64,000 nucleotides of DNA from Streptomyces cyaneus (GTDB lineage: Bacteria > Actinomycetota > Actinomycetes > Streptomycetales > Streptomycetaceae), in contig NZ_RQJW01000006.1 in the NCBI RefSeq assembly GCF_004028635.1, positions 248,001 through 312,000 of the forward strand, in the 5' to 3' direction. Positions 56,994-64,000 of the stretch are shown here, piece by piece. Within the stretch, counting starts at the first letter, position 1. Each line of letters starts with the position of its first letter. Under the pieces are notes generated by a model, which saw only the letters and a program-made list of their open reading frames with translations, made no database searches and was not told the DNA's origin. The position numbers and the translations under genes are program-made.

Positions 56994-58098
56994 CTCACGC
57001 GACGAGCCGCTCGTACTCGGCATCGAGACCTCCTGCGACGAGACCGGCGTCGGCATCGTCCGCGGCACCACCCTGCTCGCCGACGCCATCGCCTCCAGCG
57101 TCGACGAACACGCCCGCTTCGGCGGCGTCGTGCCGGAGGTCGCCTCCCGGGCGCACCTGGAGGCGATGGTCCCGACCATCGACCGCGCGCTGAAGGAAGC
57201 GGGGGTCAGCGCGAGGGATCTGGACGGCATCGCCGTCACCGCCGGCCCCGGGCTCGCGGGCGCGCTGCTGGTCGGCGTATCGGCGGCGAAGGCGTACGCC
57301 TATGCGCTGGGCAAGCCGCTCTACGGCGTCAACCACCTCGCCTCCCACATCTGTGTGGACCAGCTGGAGCACGGCCCGCTGCCGGAGCCGACGATGGCGC
57401 TGCTGGTGAGCGGCGGACACAGCTCTTTGCTGCTGTCGTCGGACATCACTTCCGACGTCCGCCCGATGGGCGCGACCATCGACGACGCGGCGGGCGAGGC
57501 CTTCGACAAGATCGCCCGGGTGCTGAACCTGGGCTTCCCGGGCGGTCCGGTCATCGACCGGTACGCGCGCGAGGGCGACCCGGAGGCGATCGCCTTCCCG
57601 CGCGGTCTGACCGGCCCGCGCGATCCGGCGTACGACTTCTCCTTCTCCGGTCTGAAGACGGCGGTCGCCCGCTGGATCGAGGCCAAGCGGGCTGCGGGCG
57701 AAGAGGTTCCGGTGCGGGACGTCTCCGCCTCCTTCCAGGAGGCGGTCGTGGACGTGCTGACCCGCAAGGCCGTTCGCGCCTGCAAGGACGAGGGCGTCGA
57801 CCACCTGATGATCGGCGGCGGTGTGGCGGCCAACTCCAGGCTGCGGGCGCTGGCCCAGGAGCGCTGCGAGGCGGCGGGGATCCGGTTGCGGGTACCCCGG
57901 CCGAAGCTGTGCACGGACAACGGGGCGATGGTGGCGGCGCTGGGCGCGGAGATGGTTGCGCGGGGCCGGGCCGCGTCCAGCTGGGACCTGTCGGCGGACT
58001 CCTCGCTGCCGGTGACGGATCCTCATGTGCCGGGGCACAGCCACGACCACGACCACGACCACGTGCACGAGGTCAGCAAGGAGAACCTGTACTCGTGA
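56986..58098 (+). CDS. tsaD: tRNA threonylcarbamoyltransferase TsaD with His/Asp-rich tail
   Basis: A 370-residue metal-dependent enzyme placing threonylcarbamoyl on A37 of tRNA. LGIETSCDETGVGIV, the metal-binding NHLASHI (HxxxH), LVSGGHSSLL and GGGVAANSRLR are complete. The last 25 residues, beginning PHVPGHSHDHDHDHVH (58021-58095), form a His/Asp-rich extension not needed by the family fold and able to bind metal. Confidence 0.97.
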   Translation: MTDSRDEPLVLGIETSCDETGVGIVRGTTLLADAIASSVDEHARFGGVVPEVASRAHLEAMVPTIDRALKEAGVSARDLDGIAVTAGPGLAGALLVGVSAAKAYAYALGKPLYGVNHLASHICVDQLEHGPLPEPTMALLVSGGHSSLLLSSDITSDVRPMGATIDDAAGEAFDKIARVLNLGFPGGPVIDRYAREGDPEAIAFPRGLTGPRDPAYDFSFSGLKTAVARWIEAKRAAGEEVPVRDVSASFQEAVVDVLTRKAVRACKDEGVDHLMIGGGVAANSRLRALAQERCEAAGIRLRVPRPKLCTDNGAMVAALGAEMVARGRAASSWDLSADSSLPVTDPHVPGHSHDHDHDHVHEVSKENLYS

Positions 58099-58367
58099 CG
58101 GTCGCGTTGATGTGGGAGGCGCGGGCGGTTCCGGGACGGGGGGAGGAGCTGCTGGCGTGGGCGCGGGCACAGGAGTTGGCCGTACGGCCCCTGCGCCGGG
58201 AGACCTTCCGGGCGCCGCAGGACCGGGTGCTCGTCATCACCTGGTGGGACGCCGAGTTCGACGCCGAGCTGCCCGAACTGCCGGAACCGGATGGTGAGTT
58301 GGCGACTCGGGCGGTGCATCGGTGGCGGTTCGAGTCAGTGGGGACGGAGTTGCCTCAAGAGGCGTGA
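58095..58367 (+). CDS. Small protein of unknown function after tsaD
   Basis: A 90-residue protein starting with GTG, overlapping the tsaD stop (GTGA). VALMWEARAVPGRGEELLAWARAQEL and VLVITWWDAEFDAELPELPEPD suggest a ferredoxin-like alpha/beta fold of the antibiotic-monooxygenase type, but this is only a resemblance. It is the last gene of the tsaB operon. Confidence 0.7.
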   Translation: MTVALMWEARAVPGRGEELLAWARAQELAVRPLRRETFRAPQDRVLVITWWDAEFDAELPELPEPDGELATRAVHRWRFESVGTELPQEA

Positions 58368-58388
58368 CGGTTCCCCGCGCACCTCGTG

Positions 58389-60719
58389 TCACTCCGGCGC
58401 CGACGCCTCCGTCTCGCACCGAAGTCGCCGGCCCGGTCCCAACTCCCGGACCGGGCCGGTGAGTTCCAGGCGGGCCGTGTGTCGTACGTCCGCGCTGGAG
58501 GCCGCCAGCCGCAGTTCCAGTGTGCCCGGTTCGACCACCCTTCGACCCGAACGGTCGGTGAACGACGACAGATCCGCGTGGAAGCGGAAGGTCACCCGGC
58601 TCGCCTCGCCCGGCGCCAGCTCCACACGCCGGTAGCCGATCAGGCGCACATCCGGCCGGGTCACCGACGCCACCGGGTCGTGCAGGTACAGCTGGACCAC
58701 CTCCGCGCCCGCGCGGTCGCCCGTGTTGCGGACGGTCAGCGACACGTCGTACGAGCCGTCCGTGCCGATCTGCGCCGGCCCGTCGCCGCCCGTGCAGTCC
58801 TCCCACGCGAACGACGTGTAGGAGCGTCCGTGCCCGAACGCGTACAGCGGCGTCGGATCCAGGTTGCTGACCTCCCCCGCCAGCCCCAGCGGCGGCTGAA
58901 GATACGTCCACGGCTGGCCCCCGGGCACCCGCGGCACGCTCACCGGCAGCCGTCCCGACGGGTCGACCCGGCCCGACAGCACTCCCGCCACCGCCGGGCC
59001 GCCCTCCTCGCCCGGGAAGAACGCCTGGACCACCGCCGCCAGCCGCCCGTGCCAGCGGCCCAGCGCATACGGGCGGCCGGTGAGCAGGACCAGGACCACC
59101 GGGACGCCCGTGGCCACGAGCGCGTCCAGCAGATCGCCCTGTACGCCTGGCAGCTGAAGGTCCGTCACATCACAGCCCTCGCCCGAGGTGCCCCGCCCGA
59201 ACAGCCCCGCCCGGTCGCCCAGCACCGCCAGGCACACATCCGCCTCGGACGCCCGCGCCACCGCCTCCTCGAAGCCCGCCAGGTTCGGGTCGGACACCCC
59301 GCAGCCCTGCGCGAACGTCACCTTGGCGTCGGGGAGTTCGGCGCGCAGCGCCTCCAGGACCGTCGGGATCTCGATGCCCATCGGCACCTCGGGGTGGTGC
59401 GTGAGGACGTGAGAGGGGAAGGAGTAGCAGCCCAGCATCGCCAGGGCGTCCGCCGCGCGCGGGCCCACGACCGCGACACGGGCGTCCGGGGGGAGGGGGA
59501 GGACGCCGTCGGGGTTGTCCAGCAGGACCACCGACTCCTCGGCCACCCGGCGGGCCAACACCCGGTTCGCGGGGGAGTCCAGGTCGATGTGTGCCGTCGC
59601 CGGCTCCGGGGTCCAGTCCTCGTCCAGGAGGCCCAGCTCGCACTTCTGGAGCAGGACCCGGCGGGCCGCCCGATCCACCAGCTCCTCCGGGACCTCACCC
59701 GCGCGGACGGCCTCCACCAGTGGCTTCCCGTAGCACTTCAGGGTCGGCAGCTCCACGTCGATGCCGGCCGCCAGCGCCGCGTGCGCCGCCTCGGCCGGTG
59801 AACCCGCCACGCGATGCAGGGTCTCGAGGAATCCGATGCCGAAGTAGTCGGCGACCACCGTGCCCGTGAAACCCCACTGCTCGCGCAGGAGTTCGGTCAG
59901 CAGCGCCGGGTCGGCGGAGGCCGGCACGCCGTCCGTCTCGTTGTACGCCGCCATCACCGAGCGCGCCCCGCCCTCGCGCAGCGCCATCTCGAAGGGAGGG
60001 AGGGTGACATCGGCGAACTCGCGGATGCCCGCCCGCACGGGCGCCAGGTTGCGGGCGCCCGCCGAGGACGCGTACCCGGCGAAGTGCTTGAGCGTCGCGA
60101 CGACCCCGGCCGACTCCAGGCCCCGCACGTACGCCGCGCCGATCGTGCCGGTCAGATACGGGTCCTCGCCGATGGTCTCCTCGACCCGGCCCCAGCGCGG
60201 ATCGCGTACGACGTCAAGGACCGGCGCCAGCCCCTGGTGGACGCCGGCCGAGCGCAGGTCCCGGCCGATGCGCCGGGCCATCTCCTCGACGAGCGGGGGG
60301 TCGAAGGTGGCCCCCCACGCGAGCGGGACCGGGTAGGCCGTGGCCTGCCAGGCCGTGAACCCCGCCAGGCACTCCTCGTGGGCCACCGCGGGGATGCCGA
60401 AGCGGCCGGCGGCGGTGATACGGCGCTGGGCGCGGGCCAGTGCCTGCGCGCCCAGCGCCGGGTCCACGGGGGCGGTGCCGAAGGAGCGGGTGAGCTGGCC
60501 GAGGCCGAGGGTGATCAGCTCGTCGTATTCGGCGGCGGAGTCGGCGGACTCGGCGGTCATGTCGTGCTGGTGCGGGGCGACCCCGTCGCCGTCCGTGGCG
60601 GCGCCCACCCACACGCCGTACAGCTGGGCGGTCTTCTCCTGAAGGGTCATCCGGGAGAGGAGGTCGTCGACGCGGTCGGCGGCGGGCAGGGCGGGGTCGC
60701 GCCAGGGGGCGGTGGTCAT
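58389..60719 (-). CDS. Glycoside hydrolase family 3 (beta-glucosidase/xylosidase-like)
   Basis: A 776-residue cytoplasmic enzyme, no signal peptide. The GH3 barrel holds KHFAGY (211-216), ARNLAPVRAG and the nucleophile Asp291 in VVADYFGI. The second domain has DVCLAVLGDRAGLFGRGTSGEGCD, and a fibronectin-like end (DRAGAEVVQLYLHDPVASVTRPDVRLIGYRRVEL) completes the common architecture. It would split oligosaccharides brought in after the xylanase acts. It is divergent from a LacI regulator gene. Confidence 0.93.
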   Translation of the reverse strand: MTTAPWRDPALPAADRVDDLLSRMTLQEKTAQLYGVWVGAATDGDGVAPHQHDMTAESADSAAEYDELITLGLGQLTRSFGTAPVDPALGAQALARAQRRITAAGRFGIPAVAHEECLAGFTAWQATAYPVPLAWGATFDPPLVEEMARRIGRDLRSAGVHQGLAPVLDVVRDPRWGRVEETIGEDPYLTGTIGAAYVRGLESAGVVATLKHFAGYASSAGARNLAPVRAGIREFADVTLPPFEMALREGGARSVMAAYNETDGVPASADPALLTELLREQWGFTGTVVADYFGIGFLETLHRVAGSPAEAAHAALAAGIDVELPTLKCYGKPLVEAVRAGEVPEELVDRAARRVLLQKCELGLLDEDWTPEPATAHIDLDSPANRVLARRVAEESVVLLDNPDGVLPLPPDARVAVVGPRAADALAMLGCYSFPSHVLTHHPEVPMGIEIPTVLEALRAELPDAKVTFAQGCGVSDPNLAGFEEAVARASEADVCLAVLGDRAGLFGRGTSGEGCDVTDLQLPGVQGDLLDALVATGVPVVLVLLTGRPYALGRWHGRLAAVVQAFFPGEEGGPAVAGVLSGRVDPSGRLPVSVPRVPGGQPWTYLQPPLGLAGEVSNLDPTPLYAFGHGRSYTSFAWEDCTGGDGPAQIGTDGSYDVSLTVRNTGDRAGAEVVQLYLHDPVASVTRPDVRLIGYRRVELAPGEASRVTFRFHADLSSFTDRSGRRVVEPGTLELRLAASSADVRHTARLELTGPVRELGPGRRLRCETEASAPE

Positions 60720-60782
60720 GAAACTCCTGTCCGGGCGATGGCTGGAAACTCCTGTCGGGGCGGTGACGGGAAGGCCCTCTCG

Positions 60783-60814
60783 CGAATGTTTCGTTCTTCA
60801 CCTCGAATGTTCCG
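60783..60814. promoter_or_regulatory. Candidate operators between GH3 and LacI genes
   Basis: CGAATGTTTCG (60783-60793) is a CGAA-N3-TTCG palindrome. A near copy, CGAATGTTCCG, is at 60804-60814, 21 bases on, i.e. two helical turns, and overlaps GTTCCGGGAAC (60809-60819). The first site matches the site in front of the xylanase gene. LacI-type repressors usually bind such palindromes. Confidence 0.6.
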
Positions 60815-60874
60815 GGAACCTAGGCGCGGTAAGAAGGGTTCGTCAAGAGGTCGCGCAGGGATACGATCGCCGCC

Positions 60875-61981
60875 ATGACACCCTCGGAGCCCGCCGAAAC
60901 CAGGGCGACAACGCGTGAAACCCGGACGACAACACGTGAAACCCGGACGACATCACCGTCGGCCGGGCGGTCCTCGCAGACCGCGACGCTCGCCGAGATC
61001 GCCCGCGAGGCCGGTGTGTCCGCGCCGACTGTTTCGAAGGTCCTCAACGGACGGGCCGACGTCGCCCCGGCCACCCGCACCCGGGTCGAGGAACTCCTGC
61101 GCGCCCACGGCTACCGGCGCCGCCGCGCCGAGGCCAGCCGGTCGCCCCTGATCGACCTGGTCTTCCACGAGCTGGAGAGCGCCTGGGCGATGGAGGTCAT
61201 CCGGGGCGTGGAGAACGTCGCCCGGGACGCCGGGCTGAGCGTCGTGCTGAGCGAGAGCGCGGGGCGGCTGACCCCCGGCCGGACCTGGGCCGACCAGGTC
61301 GCCGCCCGGCGCCCGCACGGCGTGATCCTCGTGCTGTCCGGCCTCGACGAGTCCCAGCGCGCCCTGCTGACCAGCCGGTCGATCCCGTTCGTGGTGATGG
61401 ACCCGGCGGGCGACCCGGGCGCCGACGTGCCGTCCATCGGGGCGACCAACTGGCAGGGCGGACTCGCCGCCACCCGGCACCTGGTCGAGCTGGGGCACCG
61501 CAGGATCGGCGCGATCACCGGGCCGTCCCGGATGATGTGCAGCCGCGCCCGCATCGACGGCTACCGGGCCGCCCTGGAGACGGCCGGCCTCCCGGTCGAG
61601 CAGGACCTGATCCGCCCCGGCGACTTCCACCACGAGACCGGCTACCGGCAGGGCCTGGAGCTGCTGCGCCGCCCGGACCGGCCGACCGCCGTCTTCGCCG
61701 GGAACGACCTCCAGGCGCTCGGGCTGTACGAGGCCGCGCGTGAGCTGGGGCTGCGGATTCCGGAGGACCTCAGCGTGGTCGGGTTCGACGATCTGCCGAT
61801 CGCGCGCTGGGTGGGGCCGCCGCTGACGACCGTACGGCAGCCGCTCACGGAGATGGCGGAGGCGGCGGCGAAGCTGGTCCTCGACCTCGCGCGGGAGGAG
61901 GGGACACCGGCGGCGACGCGGGTGGAGCTGGCGACCAGCCTGGTGGTGCGCAGCAGTACGGCGGCGCCCGACGGGGCCTGA
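60875..61981 (+). CDS. LacI-family transcriptional regulator
   Basis: A 368-residue repressor. A Thr/Arg-rich N-terminal stretch with a 7-residue duplication (RETRTT repeats, encoded by a 21-bp tandem at 60914-60952) precedes the HTH ATLAEIAREAGVSAPTVSKVLNGRADVAPATRTRV and its hinge. The sugar-binding domain follows (VVMDPAGDPGADVPSIGATNWQGGLAATRHLVELGHRRIGAITGP, FAGNDLQALGLYEAARELGLRIPEDLSVVGFDDLP). It likely controls the divergent GH3 gene and the xylanase gene. Confidence 0.93.
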   Translation: MTPSEPAETRATTRETRTTTRETRTTSPSAGRSSQTATLAEIAREAGVSAPTVSKVLNGRADVAPATRTRVEELLRAHGYRRRRAEASRSPLIDLVFHELESAWAMEVIRGVENVARDAGLSVVLSESAGRLTPGRTWADQVAARRPHGVILVLSGLDESQRALLTSRSIPFVVMDPAGDPGADVPSIGATNWQGGLAATRHLVELGHRRIGAITGPSRMMCSRARIDGYRAALETAGLPVEQDLIRPGDFHHETGYRQGLELLRRPDRPTAVFAGNDLQALGLYEAARELGLRIPEDLSVVGFDDLPIARWVGPPLTTVRQPLTEMAEAAAKLVLDLAREEGTPAATRVELATSLVVRSSTAAPDGA

Positions 61982-62063
61982 GTGGCCCCGGTGGCCGGAA
62001 GTTGACGTATTGACGGGTGGGACGGGCGCCTTCACACTCCTCCGAAGTCAATCGGTTGCACGA

Positions 62064-62076
62064 CCGAAACTTTCGG
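62064..62076. promoter_or_regulatory. Palindromic operator before the xylanase gene
   Basis: CCGAAACTTTCGG, a perfect 13-nt palindrome with CGAA-N3-TTCG inside, lies 12 bases before the xylanase ATG. It overlaps the first bases of the GGAGG ribosome site. CGAAACTTTCG-like boxes are known upstream of actinomycete xylanase genes. Confidence 0.7.
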
Positions 62077-62087
62077 AGGCACCCGCA

Positions 62088-63446
62088 ATGAGACCCTCCA
62101 GATCGTCACGTGCACGTCTTGCCGCGCTCCTCACCGCAGCCGCCGCCCTCCTGCTCACGCTGGGTGCCACCCCGGCCCAGGCCGCTGACACGCCGCTGCG
62201 CGACCTCGCCGCCGCCAAGGGCAAGGTCATGGGCACGGCCGTCACCGGCTCCAAGCTCACCGGCGCCTACGGCGACATCGCGGGCCGCGAGTTCAACGCG
62301 CTGACCCCGGGCAACGCCATGAAGTGGGGCTCCGTCGAGCCCACGCGCGGCAACTTCAACTGGGCCGAGGCCGACCAGATCGTCGCCTTCGCCGAGGCGC
62401 ACGGCCAGCAGGTGCGCGGCCACACCCTGGTCTGGCACAGCCAGAACCCGAGCTGGCTGACGAACGGCAGCTGGACGCCGGCCGAGCTGAGCGGGCTGAT
62501 GAACGACCACATCGCCACCGAAGTCGGCCGCTACAAGGGCCGGCTGGCGACGTGGGACGTGGTGAACGAGCCGTTCAACGAGGACGGCGCCTACCGGCAG
62601 ACCCTCTGGTACAACGGCCTCGGCGCCGACTACATCGCCCAGGCCCTGACCGCCGCCCGCGCCGCCGACCCGAGCGCCAAGCTGTACATCAACGACTACA
62701 ACGTCGAGGGCGTGAACGCGAAGAGCACGGCCCTGTACAACCTGGTGCGGTCCCTGAAGGAGCGCGGCGTACCGATCGACGGGGTCGGCCTCCAGGCCCA
62801 CCTGATCCTCGGCCAGGTCCCGTCCACCATGCAGCAGAACATCCAGCGCTTCGCCGACCTCGGCGTCGACGTGGCCATCACCGAGCTGGACATTCGTATG
62901 CAACTGCCCTCGGACAGCGCCAAGCTGACGCAGCAGGCCGCCGACTACAAGGCGGTCATGAACGCCTGCCTCGCGGTGTCGCGGTGCGTCGGCGTCACCG
63001 TGTGGGGTTTCACCGACTCCGACTCCTGGATCCCGAGCACCTTCCCGGGGCAGGGCGCGGCGACGCCGTACGACGAGAACTATGCGCCGAAGCCGGCCTA
63101 CGCCGCGATCGCCGAGTCGCTGGGCGGCGGCACGACGACACCGCCTCCCACGGACGCGTGCACGGCGACCTACAGCGTCACCAGCCAGTGGAACACCGGC
63201 TTCACCGGGCAGGTCCGCATCTCCTGCTCGGGGGCGGCGCTGTCGTCCTGGAAGGTCAGCTGGGCGTACGGGGCGGGGCAGCAGCTCACGCAGGCCTGGA
63301 ACGCGACCTGCACTCAGTCGGGGGCGACGGTCACCTGTTCCAACGCCTCGTACAACGGGACGGTTCCCGACGGCGGTTCGGTGACCTTCGGGTTCAACGG
63401 GTCGTGGAGCGGGAGCAATCCGGTGCCGACGGTGACGCTGGGCTGA
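62088..63446 (+). CDS. GH10 endo-beta-1,4-xylanase with CBM2
   Basis: A 452-residue secreted enzyme. Signal peptide to about residue 33 (TPAQAAD). GH10 barrel with GHTLVWHSQNPSWL, WDVVNEPFNEDG (acid/base Glu161) and ITELDIRMQL (nucleophile Glu266). A Gly/Thr/Pro linker (about 346-355) leads to CBM2, which binds cellulose or xylan, with VTSQWNTGFTGQVRISCSG and two conserved Trp. ATG 62088 is decided by GGAGG 9 bases upstream. Confidence 0.97.
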   Translation: MRPSRSSRARLAALLTAAAALLLTLGATPAQAADTPLRDLAAAKGKVMGTAVTGSKLTGAYGDIAGREFNALTPGNAMKWGSVEPTRGNFNWAEADQIVAFAEAHGQQVRGHTLVWHSQNPSWLTNGSWTPAELSGLMNDHIATEVGRYKGRLATWDVVNEPFNEDGAYRQTLWYNGLGADYIAQALTAARAADPSAKLYINDYNVEGVNAKSTALYNLVRSLKERGVPIDGVGLQAHLILGQVPSTMQQNIQRFADLGVDVAITELDIRMQLPSDSAKLTQQAADYKAVMNACLAVSRCVGVTVWGFTDSDSWIPSTFPGQGAATPYDENYAPKPAYAAIAESLGGGTTTPPPTDACTATYSVTSQWNTGFTGQVRISCSGAALSSWKVSWAYGAGQQLTQAWNATCTQSGATVTCSNASYNGTVPDGGSVTFGFNGSWSGSNPVPTVTLG

Positions 63447-63520
63447 GAAGTCTGAGATTTTCCGAAGAAAAGCCGGTCTGGCGTTCCTGCACGTAATAAT
63501 TCGGACTTACGTTCCTCTCC

Positions 63521-64000
63521 ATGACTGGACGAGACGAGAACGGGGACGACGGCAGACGAGTGGGCCGGCGGTCGAGAGCGCTGAAGACCGCCGGCCTCAT
63601 CCTCGCGGGAGCCCTGGTGTTGGGCGCGGGCACGGCAGGCTGGGCCTTCTGGCATCTGAACGCCAACATCAAGAGCGTCGACATCGACAACGCGCTCGGC
63701 GACGACCGCCCCGCGAAGGCGGTCACGACACCGTCGCCGTCGGCCTCCGCCTCGGCGTCCCCGCTGCCCACCGGCTCCCTGAACATCCTGGTCCTGGGCT
63801 CGGACTCGCGCAGCGGCGAGGAGAACAAGAAGCTGGGCGGCGGCAGTAGCACCGGAGCCCGCTCGGACACGGCGATGGTGGTGCACATCGACGGGGGCCG
63901 CACGAAGGCGACGGTCGTCAGCATCCCGCGCGACACCCTGGTCACCCGCCCGTCCTGCCCACTGTCGTCGGGCGGTTCGACGCAGGTGGCGTACAACGCC
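63521..64000 (+). CDS. LytR-CpsA-Psr family protein, N-terminal part
   Basis: The gene runs past the window end; 160 residues are visible. A basic start (GRRVGRRSRALKTAG) and one membrane helix (LILAGALVLGAGTAGWAFW) precede a Ser/Pro-rich linker and the LCP domain: LNILVLGSDSRSGEENKK, ARSDTAMVVHIDGGRTKATVVSIPRDTLV. The conserved Asp and Arg residues that bind polyprenyl pyrophosphate are present. Such proteins attach teichoic-acid-like or other glycopolymers to peptidoglycan. Confidence 0.93.
   Translation, partial: MTGRDENGDDGRRVGRRSRALKTAGLILAGALVLGAGTAGWAFWHLNANIKSVDIDNALGDDRPAKAVTTPSPSASASASPLPTGSLNILVLGSDSRSGEENKKLGGGSSTGARSDTAMVVHIDGGRTKATVVSIPRDTLVTRPSCPLSSGGSTQVAYNA

Overview
The window is chromosomal DNA of a high-GC actinomycete, almost certainly a Streptomyces. 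The signs are strong G/C bias at third codon positions, frequent GTG starts, 1-4 base overlaps between genes, the XRE/DUF397/ATPase gene set, dispersed GC-rich palindromes, and a core gene order (rpsJ to rplQ, truA, rplM-rpsI, glmM, coaA, glmS, nnr, acpS, alr, tsaE-tsaB-rimI-tsaD) typical of the genus. It holds about 75 genes. No rRNA, tRNA, CRISPR array, insertion sequence or phage gene was seen.

Layout. 1-811: the end of a fibronectin type III protein coupled to a nucleotidyltransferase. 992-5302: an exported PQQ-type sugar dehydrogenase followed by a compact pqqABCDE operon, so cofactor and likely consumer are neighbours. 5303-22221: the S10, spc and alpha ribosomal clusters in canonical order, with secY, adk, map, infA and rpmJ between rplO and rpsM, and rpoA before rplQ; rpsD is not here. 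Hairpins mark the cluster joints (rpsQ/rplN and rplO/secY), and another hairpin pair lies between rplW and rplB. 22364-23230: truA.

23446-30055 is a five-gene envelope polysaccharide cluster with one-base overlaps or short gaps: a cellulose-synthase-like GT2, a GH26-like lipoprotein, a GT39-like membrane transferase, a UDP-glucose dehydrogenase and a polyprenol-phosphate sugar synthase. It suggests an undescribed cell-surface glycan and is, for me, the best candidate for a novel system. Next come a membrane-anchored unknown protein and a GT87-like membrane transferase, then a repeat-rich 780-bp gap before rplM-rpsI.

34428-42557 carries amino-sugar and CoA genes (glmM, coaA, glmS) with an RTX-like secreted protein, a DUF389 membrane protein and a DrrAB-type ABC exporter. 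42518-45939 is a regulatory islet: two DUF397 genes that look tandemly duplicated, an XRE/DUF5753 regulator, a divergent RsbW-like ATPase, a PD-(D/E)XK (Rpn-like) protein, and a shorter relative cut by an in-frame TGA where the neighbour has a Cys codon.

45887-58367 holds a flavin monooxygenase, nnr, a beta-helix secreted protein preceded by a 14-bp tandem array, acpS, an L,D-transpeptidase, alr (followed by a 12-bp tandem array), an alpha/beta hydrolase, tsaE, a 57-residue protein behind a 24-nt palindrome, a YkuD-like protein lacking the catalytic Cys, then tsaB-rimI-tsaD. 58389-63446 is a plant-polysaccharide module: a GH3 enzyme divergent from a LacI regulator, then a GH10-CBM2 xylanase. 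CGAA-N3-TTCG sites lie in both control regions. The window ends inside an LCP-family cell-wall ligase gene.
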